Source: Desulfobulbaceae bacterium
GTDB lineage: Bacteria > Desulfobacterota > Desulfobulbia > Desulfobulbales > Desulfobulbaceae
Direction of reading: 5' to 3'
Assembly (NCBI GenBank): GCA_026990725.1
Contig: JALXCX010000093.1
Location: forward strand, 1-7,787
DNA: 7,787 bases
A program made the position numbers and the translations under genes. Below, in pieces: positions 1 to 5,608 of this stretch (position 1 is its first letter; every line of letters begins with the position of its first letter). The notes beneath the pieces were generated by a model, which saw only the letters and a list, made by a program, of their open reading frames with translations, had not been told where the DNA came from and made no database searches.

Positions 1-834
1 GCCATTGCAGCAGGAAAAGATTTAGGTCTTGCCAACAAGGAAACACTTGTCATGGCCGGTCGGCTGGTTATGCAGGCGGTTAAGGAGCACGGGGTTTCCC
101 TGCTCCCGATCGACTCAGAACACTCAGCTATCTTCCAGGCTTTAGAGGCCGGAAGGAACCGTGATGTCGGTATGATCATTTTGACGGCATCGGGCGGGCC
201 GTTTCGAACCATGGAGCAGGATAAATTACCCCTGGTGACTCCAGCCCAGGCACTGGATCATCCCAACTGGGATATGGGGCAAAAGATTTCTATTGATTCC
301 GCTACCTTAATGAACAAGGGGCTTGAAGTAATAGAGGCCCGGTGGCTCTTTGATATTGCGGCGAATAGAATTCGTGTTGTGGTGCATCCGCAGTCCATTG
401 TCCACTCCCTGGTTGAGTTTATTGATGGATCCGTGGTCGGACAGCTCGGTATACCGGATATGCGTATTCCCATTGCCTATGCCTTGTCCTACCCTGAACG
501 TGTCGAATTGGGACTTTCCCGTCTCAGTTTGTCTGATTGTGGTAACTTAAGCTTTGAAAAACCCGATTATGAGCGTTTCCCGGCATTACGTCTTGCCTTT
601 GATGTGCTGGAGGAAGGGGGCGTGAAACCTGCAGTTCTCAATGCGGCCAACGAGGTTGCTGTGGCAGCATTTCTTGCCGAAAAGATAGGTTTTACCGAAA
701 TAACAGAGGTGGTGGCAGCTACCTTGAAGCATTTCGATTGTGGCAATGATCTTGATCTTGATGCAATTCTGGCCGCAGACGCAAGGGCCCGTGAGCTGGC
801 AGAACAGAAAATTGTACAACGGTTTCAGGGATAG
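1..834 (+). CDS. dxr: 1-deoxy-D-xylulose 5-phosphate reductoisomerase, 5'-truncated by the window edge
   Basis: Dxr converts 1-deoxy-D-xylulose 5-phosphate to 2-C-methyl-D-erythritol 4-phosphate with NADPH and a divalent metal. It is the first committed step of the cytosolic MEP isoprenoid pathway. The reading frame is open from base 1, giving 277 visible residues. Compared with E. coli Dxr (398 residues), roughly the first 110 residues, most of the NADPH-binding Rossmann domain, lie outside the window. The visible part starts just before the LANKETLVMAG segment (codons 11-21). It contains DSEH (metal ligands D38 and E40 in partial numbering), the ASGGPF phosphate-binding loop, HPNW, and MNKGLE with N105, K106 and the third metal ligand E109. 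The C-terminal helical domain includes the LNAANE motif. All catalytic residues in the visible part are present. The ATG at 52 is internal (Met of LVMAG) and is not the start. The stop is TAG at 832-834, 45 bases before the rseP ATG. ispG, another MEP-pathway gene, lies about 1.9 kb downstream on the same strand. Confidence 0.97.
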   Translation, partial: AIAAGKDLGLANKETLVMAGRLVMQAVKEHGVSLLPIDSEHSAIFQALEAGRNRDVGMIILTASGGPFRTMEQDKLPLVTPAQALDHPNWDMGQKISIDSATLMNKGLEVIEARWLFDIAANRIRVVVHPQSIVHSLVEFIDGSVVGQLGIPDMRIPIAYALSYPERVELGLSRLSLSDCGNLSFEKPDYERFPALRLAFDVLEEGGVKPAVLNAANEVAVAAFLAEKIGFTEITEVVAATLKHFDCGNDLDLDAILAADARARELAEQKIVQRFQG

Positions 835-861
835 TCCGGCCTCAACAGGGTAAACCAATTT

Positions 862-866
862 AAGGA
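862..866 (+). promoter_or_regulatory. Shine-Dalgarno site of rseP (AAGGA)
   Basis: AAGGA sits 7 bases before an in-frame TTG (874) and 13 bases before the in-frame ATG (880). The spacing favours TTG, while codon type and the usual N-terminus of the family favour ATG. The two starts differ by only two residues. Confidence 0.5.
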
Positions 867-879
867 ATACTGATTGATC

Positions 880-1989
880 ATGAATTCATTTCTGTCCTTT
901 ATTATAGTGCTCGGGGTTCTTATCTTTGTCCATGAATTTGGCCATTTTCTTTTTGCCAAACTTTTTGGCGTACGAGTCCTGACGTTTTCTCTGGGGTTTG
1001 GCAGTAAGGTTATTGGCAGACAGTGGGGTGAGACTTTTTATCAGCTGTCCGCGTTCCCCTTGGGTGGATACGTTAAAATGTATGGGGAGCAGGTTGGCGA
1101 TGAGGTCTCTGAGGCAGATAAATCTGTTTCTTTTTCCCATAAAAAAATCTGGCAGCGTTTTGGAATTGTTCTGGCCGGTCCACTGTTTAATCTGCTCTTT
1201 GCTGTTTTTATTTTTTGGGGCATGTTTATGTTTCTGGAAATGCCTCAGCCGGTCCCCCCGATAATCAGTCAGGTGCAAGAGGCATCTGTTGCTGAGCGCT
1301 CTGGCCTGCAGGCTGGTGATACCCTTGTTTCCATAAATGGTTTTAAGATTAAATCCTGGCTCCAGATTTCAACGCTGGTGAACAGCTCAAAGGGAAAGCC
1401 CCTGCTCATAATTGTGCAACGTGACGGGAATGATCTGGAGATAAACGCGACTCCGGAGTTGAAAAGCATTGAAGGACCCACGGGCAAAAAACAGGAGAGA
1501 TATCTCCTGGGGATCAGCAATACGACAGAGTTAAAGTTTGAGAAAAAGCCATTGTTCGCGGCTCTGCAGGCAGCCTTTCTCGAAACCTGGGGGCTGATTT
1601 ACATGACTTTTAACGGAATAGTGATGATGTTTAAAGGGCTGATTCCAGCTTCAGAGCTGGGAGGGCCGATCAGGATCGCAGAGATTGCCGGTAAACAGAT
1701 GGAGATGGGCTGGTTGAACCTGGTTAACTTTACAGCGTTGCTCTCGGTTAATCTTGGTATTTTAAACTTGCTGCCGATTCCGGTACTTGATGGTGGTCAT
1801 CTTGTTTTTCTGACGGTTGAGGCAATCCGGCGGAAACCCTTAAACGACGAGTCACTTCTCTGGGCCCAGAAAATTGGTATTGCCCTGCTGGGCTCTTTGA
1901 TGATTTTTGTCTTTTACAATGATATAGCCGGTCTTGTTAAGGAATATGATCTTATAGGAATTATTCAGAAATGGCTGGCAGCTACCTGA
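880..1989 (+). CDS. rseP: RseP-type site-2 intramembrane zinc metalloprotease (single PDZ)
   Basis: Members of this M50 family cut transmembrane anti-sigma factors such as RseA after a first periplasmic cut, releasing an envelope-stress sigma factor. They act within the inner membrane. From the ATG the protein has 369 residues. Visible features are: TM1 with the zinc motif HEFGH (H18, E19, H22); the membrane-associated region with PLGGYVKM (about 60-67); a second hydrophobic segment (about 94-120); one PDZ domain (about 125-195, with the SGLQAGD element); a third hydrophobic stretch near 225-255; and the C-terminal catalytic motif NLLPIPVLDGGH (about 296-307, metal-binding D304). A final membrane helix lies near 330-350. 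E. coli RseP has about 450 residues and two PDZ domains; the one-PDZ, 360-370-residue form is common in other phyla. The ATG at 880 is chosen because MNSFLSF fits the usual family N-terminus; TTG at 874 is a real alternative with better ribosome-binding-site spacing. The 3' end overlaps tsaB by 19 bases. The anti-sigma substrate is not in the window. Confidence 0.95.
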   Translation: MNSFLSFIIVLGVLIFVHEFGHFLFAKLFGVRVLTFSLGFGSKVIGRQWGETFYQLSAFPLGGYVKMYGEQVGDEVSEADKSVSFSHKKIWQRFGIVLAGPLFNLLFAVFIFWGMFMFLEMPQPVPPIISQVQEASVAERSGLQAGDTLVSINGFKIKSWLQISTLVNSSKGKPLLIIVQRDGNDLEINATPELKSIEGPTGKKQERYLLGISNTTELKFEKKPLFAALQAAFLETWGLIYMTFNGIVMMFKGLIPASELGGPIRIAEIAGKQMEMGWLNLVNFTALLSVNLGILNLLPIPVLDGGHLVFLTVEAIRRKPLNDESLLWAQKIGIALLGSLMIFVFYNDIAGLVKEYDLIGIIQKWLAAT

Positions 1990-2699
1990 TTCTTGCCATT
2001 GAAACAGCAACCGGCTGCGGCAGTGTTTCTGTAACCCGTGGCGGCAGCAAGAATGGTCGTTTACTGGCGGAAGCCACTGCGCATCCCGACATAACCCATT
2101 CCAGGCGTCTTCTTGGCTCTGTTGACTGGGCTATGCAGGCCGCAGGTGTTGAGTGGTCTGATCTTGACGGGGTCGCCCTGAGTCTTGGACCGGGGTCGTT
2201 TACCGGATTGCGTATTGGTATGGCCGCTGCCAAAGGCATTGTTCTGGCTCTTGGTGTTCCGCTTCTTGGTGTTTCCACCTTTGACGGCATGGCGCTTTCC
2301 TGTCCGGTTATTGATCGGCCCCTCTGGTGTCTGCTGGATGCTAGAAAACAGGAAGTGTATGCTTCCTGTTTTCTGCCGGGTGATGATGGCAGGCCGGAGT
2401 TACACAAAAAAGCCTTTGCTGTAAAACCAGAGGTCTTGGCAGAAGAGATCAACCAGCCATCGCTCATTGCCGGGCCGGGGGTTGACGCCTACCGGGATGT
2501 TTTTGCAGCTATTGAGGATGTGCGGCTGATTCCTGCAGCATTAAGCAGCCCCAGAGCAGCCAGAACCGGTTTTCTGGCTGCTGATCAACTTGCAGCCGGC
2601 AATATTCTTGATCCGGCCGGGGCTGTTCCTCTGTATGTCCGAGCTTCTGATGCCGAGATTAATCTAATGCGTAAAGGGTTGCAGGTGAACAATGTTTAG
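1971..2699 (+). CDS. tsaB: tRNA threonylcarbamoyladenosine biosynthesis protein TsaB
   Basis: TsaB is the non-catalytic ASKHA-fold partner of TsaD. With TsaE it forms the bacterial complex that transfers the threonylcarbamoyl group to A37 of ANN-decoding tRNAs (t6A). The protein has 242 residues, close to E. coli TsaB (231). The N-terminal LILAIETATGCGSVSV strand matches the family's ILAIDTA start. The hallmark LSLGPGSFTGLRIG segment lies at about 72-85, followed by AAAKGIVLALGVPLLGVST and the LDARKQEVYAS element near 122-132. The ending PLYVRASDAE is typical of the family. It lacks the metal-binding histidines of TsaD, so it is the B subunit and not TsaD. The ATG lies inside the end of rseP. 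AGGAA at 1956-1960 gives a 10-base spacing, and the 19-base overlap suggests translational coupling with rseP. The first residues (MAGS) are a short extension ahead of the conserved strand. Confidence 0.93.
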   Translation: MAGSYLILAIETATGCGSVSVTRGGSKNGRLLAEATAHPDITHSRRLLGSVDWAMQAAGVEWSDLDGVALSLGPGSFTGLRIGMAAAKGIVLALGVPLLGVSTFDGMALSCPVIDRPLWCLLDARKQEVYASCFLPGDDGRPELHKKAFAVKPEVLAEEINQPSLIAGPGVDAYRDVFAAIEDVRLIPAALSSPRAARTGFLAADQLAAGNILDPAGAVPLYVRASDAEINLMRKGLQVNNV

Positions 2700-2715
2700 T
2701 TGTTCTTGCCCGATT

Positions 2716-2730
2716 GACTGTCCGACAGTC
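2716..2730. promoter_or_regulatory. Inverted repeat in the tsaB-ispG gap, possible operator or weak attenuator hairpin
   Basis: GACTGTC-C-GACAGTC is a perfect 7-base inverted repeat around one central base, in the longest intergenic gap of the window (2700-2750). As RNA it can form a 6-bp stem with a CCG loop, followed by TTTA, which is too short and U-poor for a convincing intrinsic terminator. As DNA it could be a dyad operator. A TACAAT hexamer (2733-2738) resembles a -10 box, but no -35 box stands at a good distance: TTGACT at 2714-2719 is only 13 bases upstream. A regulatory role is inferred. Confidence 0.35.
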
Positions 2731-2750
2731 TTTACAATGGTGGTCCTCTT

Positions 2751-3845
2751 GTGATTACACGAAAGAAAACAAAGAAAATTATTGTGGGAGGCGTAGGTAT
2801 TGGTGGTGATTCTCCAATATCTGTTCAGTCCATGACCAATACAGATACCCGTGATGTCATCTCAACGGTTACCCAGATTAAGGGCCTTGAAGAGGCTGGC
2901 TGCGAACTGATACGGGTTGCGGTTCCGGATATGGATGCGGCCCTGGCGTTACGCTCTATCAGGGACCAGATAACCATTCCTCTTATAGCAGATATCCATT
3001 TTGATTCACGGCTGGCTGTGGCTTCTGTGGAAAATGGTGCCCAGGCCATCAGAATCAATCCCGGTAATCTGGGTGGGCCTGATAAACTGGCCCGGGTGGT
3101 TGATGCGGTAAAAATGCATAAGGCACCTATTCGGGTGGGGGTTAATTCCGGTTCTATTGAAAAACATCTGCTCAAGAAATACGGATACCCAACGCCTGAA
3201 AACACTCGATCACTCATAGAGAGTGCACTGACAAACGTTGCGGCTCTGGAAGAGCTTGGCTTTAGAGATATCAAGATTTCCATAAAATCTTCAGATACCC
3301 TGACGACGATTGCTGGGTATCGTGAGTTATCTCAGCAAACAGAATATCCTTTGCATATCGGTGTTACCGAGGCTGGCGGGCTTATTCCGGGAACCGTGAA
3401 GTCAAGTGTCGCTCTTGGTATTCTGCTTTTTGAGGGGATTGGCGATACCTTTCGTATTTCTTTAACCCGTGATCCTGTAGAAGAGATCAGGGTGGGGTTC
3501 GAATTGCTGCGCTCTTTACGCATCAGGGAAAGAGGACCCGAGATGATCTCCTGTCCAACCTGCGGGCGGACAAGAATTGATCTTTTTCCAATGGCAGAAG
3601 AAATTGAACGGGTTCTTCAGACCATGAAATCTCATCTGAAAGTGGCTGTCATGGGGTGCGTGGTCAACGGACCGGGCGAGGCAAAAGAAGCCGATATAGG
3701 TATTGCCGGCGGCCACGGCGTTGGGATTATTTTTAAAAAGGGTGAGCTCTGGAAAAAACTTCCTGAAGATGAGTTGTTGCCGGCCTTTCTTGCTGAACTG
3801 GACCAAATGGAGCAGGAATGTCTTAAGAGTTCCGGGAAAGAATAA
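2751..3845 (+). CDS. ispG: 4-hydroxy-3-methylbut-2-enyl diphosphate synthase (IspG/GcpE)
   Basis: IspG is a [4Fe-4S] enzyme that reductively opens 2-C-methyl-D-erythritol 2,4-cyclodiphosphate to HMBPP, the penultimate step of the MEP pathway. The protein has 364 residues, near the usual bacterial length (E. coli about 372). The N-terminal TIM-barrel part carries GGDSPISVQSMTNTDTRDV (18-36), the family signature, then PLIADIHFD (77-85) and RINPGN (101-106). The C-terminal cluster domain supplies three cysteines and one glutamate: C268 and C271 in SCPTCGR, C303 in MGCVVNGPGEA, and E310. All four ligands are present. The start is GTG at 2751, supported by the conserved KTKKIIVGGVGIGGD N-terminus. 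Only a weak GGTGG (2739-2743) precedes it as a ribosome-binding site. It lies on the same strand as dxr, separated by rseP and tsaB. The iron-sulfur cluster makes the enzyme oxygen-sensitive, which would suit an anaerobic host, but that is only suggestive. Confidence 0.97.
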   Translation: MITRKKTKKIIVGGVGIGGDSPISVQSMTNTDTRDVISTVTQIKGLEEAGCELIRVAVPDMDAALALRSIRDQITIPLIADIHFDSRLAVASVENGAQAIRINPGNLGGPDKLARVVDAVKMHKAPIRVGVNSGSIEKHLLKKYGYPTPENTRSLIESALTNVAALEELGFRDIKISIKSSDTLTTIAGYRELSQQTEYPLHIGVTEAGGLIPGTVKSSVALGILLFEGIGDTFRISLTRDPVEEIRVGFELLRSLRIRERGPEMISCPTCGRTRIDLFPMAEEIERVLQTMKSHLKVAVMGCVVNGPGEAKEADIGIAGGHGVGIIFKKGELWKKLPEDELLPAFLAELDQMEQECLKSSGKE

Positions 3846-3872
3846 AATTTAGACATGTGAAATGACTTAATT

Positions 3873-5606
3873 ATGCGATATTCAAAAATGTTGATTCCGA
3901 CTACCAGGGAAACCCCGGCAGAGGCGGAAGTCGTCAGCCATCAACTGTTACTGCGGGCTGGTTTTATCCGCAAACTCACCTCTGGTCTGTACACCTACCT
4001 TCCTTTGGGACTTGCGGCAATGCAAAAAGTTGCGGAAATTGTCAGGCAGGAAATGAATCGATCAGGTGCCCAGGAGCTGCTTATGCCCATGGTGCAGCCG
4101 GCAGACCTCTGGGAGGAGTCAGGCCGCTGGAAGAAATACGGCCCCGAACTGCTTCGTTTTCGAGATCGTCATGAGCGGGAGTACTGTCTTGGGCCTACCC
4201 ACGAGGAGGTTATAACAGATATTGCCCGGCGGGAATTGCATTCGTATAAGCAGCTTCCCATGAATCTGTATCAGGTGCAAACCAAGTTTCGGGACGAAAT
4301 CCGGCCAAGGTTTGGTCTTATGCGTGGCCGGGAGTTTGTAATGAAGGATGGTTACTCCTTTGACGCAACAGACGAGGGAGCCAGTGCCAGTTATAGGATA
4401 ATGCATGAGGCCTATTCCCGTATTTTTAAAAGATGCGGTCTTGAGTTTCGTCCGGTTGAAGCAGATTCCGGCAGTATCGGCGGTTCGTTTTCGCACGAGT
4501 TTATGGTGCTTGCAGAAACGGGTGAAGATACACTTGTTATTTGCAGATCTTGCGATTATGCCGCAAATGTTGAAAAGGCCAAAGTGCTACTGGCGGATAG
4601 CCAGGCAAGCGATCAGGAGTTGCAGCCCTGTGTAAAGGTGGAAACACCAGGCATGAAAAAAGTGGATCGGGTGGCCGAATTTCTGGGCGTTCAGGCAAAA
4701 GACGTGATTAAAACCATGATTTATCTCGCCGATGACGAGCCGGTAGCGGTTCTTGTGCGGGGTGATCGTGAGGTGCAGTCAGTCAAACTGAAAAATATGT
4801 TGAACGCAACAGATGTGGAACTGGCTGAAGATGATGAGATCTGGAGACGGACCAAGCTGCCGACCGGCTATATAGGCCCGGTAGATATCCCCATCAAACT
4901 GGTTGCTGATCAGGAAGTGATGCAGATGGTCAATGCCGTTGCCGGTGCCTGTGAAAAAGGGAATCATCTTACAGGGGTCAATCCGGGGCGTGATTTTACT
5001 CCGCTCATGACAGGTGACCTTCGCCAGATTACACCGGAAGATTCATGTCCTGTCTGCGGCGGTTCCCTGGAATTAACCGAAGGGATTGAAGTCGGTCACA
5101 TTTTTAAGCTTGGTACGAAATATTCAAAAGCCCTCAATGCGACCTTTCAAGATAAAGAAGGGCATCAGCAGCCTCTTGTCATGGGTTGTTACGGTATCGG
5201 GGTCAGCAGGGTTGTGGCGGCTGCTATTGAGCAGAATCATGATAAAAACGGCATTGTTTTTCCTCTGCCGCTGGCACCGTTTCAGGTTCTTGTCCTGAAT
5301 CTTGGTGTGAAAAATGAAGAGACGACCCGGGCTGCGGAAAAATTGTATCAGAATTTGCAGGATGCAGGGCTTGAAGTGTTGCTCGATGATCGGGATGAAC
5401 GTCCGGGTTCAAAATTTAAGGATGCTGATTTATTGGGTATCCCTTATCGGGTCACTGTGGGTAAAACCTGGGAAAAAGAAGGCCTGGTTGAGTTGCGTTT
5501 GCGTCAAACCGGAGACACCTCAACCATCGAATATGATAAGGCCGCAGAAAAAATATCAACAATGGTCCATGCTGAGTTGAAAGCTCTCAGGGACGCTGTT
5601 TCATAA
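3873..5606 (+). CDS. proS: Prolyl-tRNA synthetase, bacterial type with cis-editing insertion
   Basis: ProRS is a class II synthetase that charges tRNA-Pro with proline in the cytosol. The 577 residues match the bacterial type with an INS editing domain (E. coli 572). The N-terminus MRYSKMLIPTTRETPAEAEV aligns without gaps to E. coli and fixes the ATG at 3873. Next come the GPTHEE loop (107-112), motif 2 around TKFRDEIRPRFG (137-148), the INS domain (about 225-400), motif 3 GCYGIGVSRVVAAAIEQ (438-454), and the C-terminal anticodon-binding domain (about 465-565) with LLDDRDERPG. In the INS domain K280, D346 and H365 sit where E. coli has K279, D350 and H369, residues of the mischarged Ala-tRNA editing site, so editing is probably active. 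Two Cys pairs, C224/C227 and C392/C395, flank this domain; E. coli lacks them. No Shine-Dalgarno sequence is visible in the 27-base gap upstream. The stop is 2 bases before the rel homologue. Confidence 0.97.
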   Translation: MRYSKMLIPTTRETPAEAEVVSHQLLLRAGFIRKLTSGLYTYLPLGLAAMQKVAEIVRQEMNRSGAQELLMPMVQPADLWEESGRWKKYGPELLRFRDRHEREYCLGPTHEEVITDIARRELHSYKQLPMNLYQVQTKFRDEIRPRFGLMRGREFVMKDGYSFDATDEGASASYRIMHEAYSRIFKRCGLEFRPVEADSGSIGGSFSHEFMVLAETGEDTLVICRSCDYAANVEKAKVLLADSQASDQELQPCVKVETPGMKKVDRVAEFLGVQAKDVIKTMIYLADDEPVAVLVRGDREVQSVKLKNMLNATDVELAEDDEIWRRTKLPTGYIGPVDIPIKLVADQEVMQMVNAVAGACEKGNHLTGVNPGRDFTPLMTGDLRQITPEDSCPVCGGSLELTEGIEVGHIFKLGTKYSKALNATFQDKEGHQQPLVMGCYGIGVSRVVAAAIEQNHDKNGIVFPLPLAPFQVLVLNLGVKNEETTRAAEKLYQNLQDAGLEVLLDDRDERPGSKFKDADLLGIPYRVTVGKTWEKEGLVELRLRQTGDTSTIEYDKAAEKISTMVHAELKALRDAVS

Positions 5607-5608
5607 AA

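Noticed and set aside
880..889. Palindrome ATGAATTCAT at the rseP start
   Set aside because: Ten bases with no loop cannot form a stable RNA hairpin, and the sequence is used by the coding start; probably chance.
1982..2467. 161-codon open frame on the minus strand opposite tsaB
   Set aside because: Antisense shadow of a clear TsaB gene, with no recognisable motif and no independent promoter or ribosome-binding site.
2714..2738. Possible promoter TTGACT ... TACAAT before ispG
   Set aside because: The two hexamers are only 13 bases apart, well short of the 16-18 bases expected for a sigma-70 promoter.
2737..2754. Five-codon mini frame (M-V-V-L-L-stop) whose TGA overlaps the ispG GTG start
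   Set aside because: It could be a coupled leader peptide, but it lacks a ribosome-binding site and such short frames are common by chance. No regulatory codons (for example runs of one amino acid) are present.
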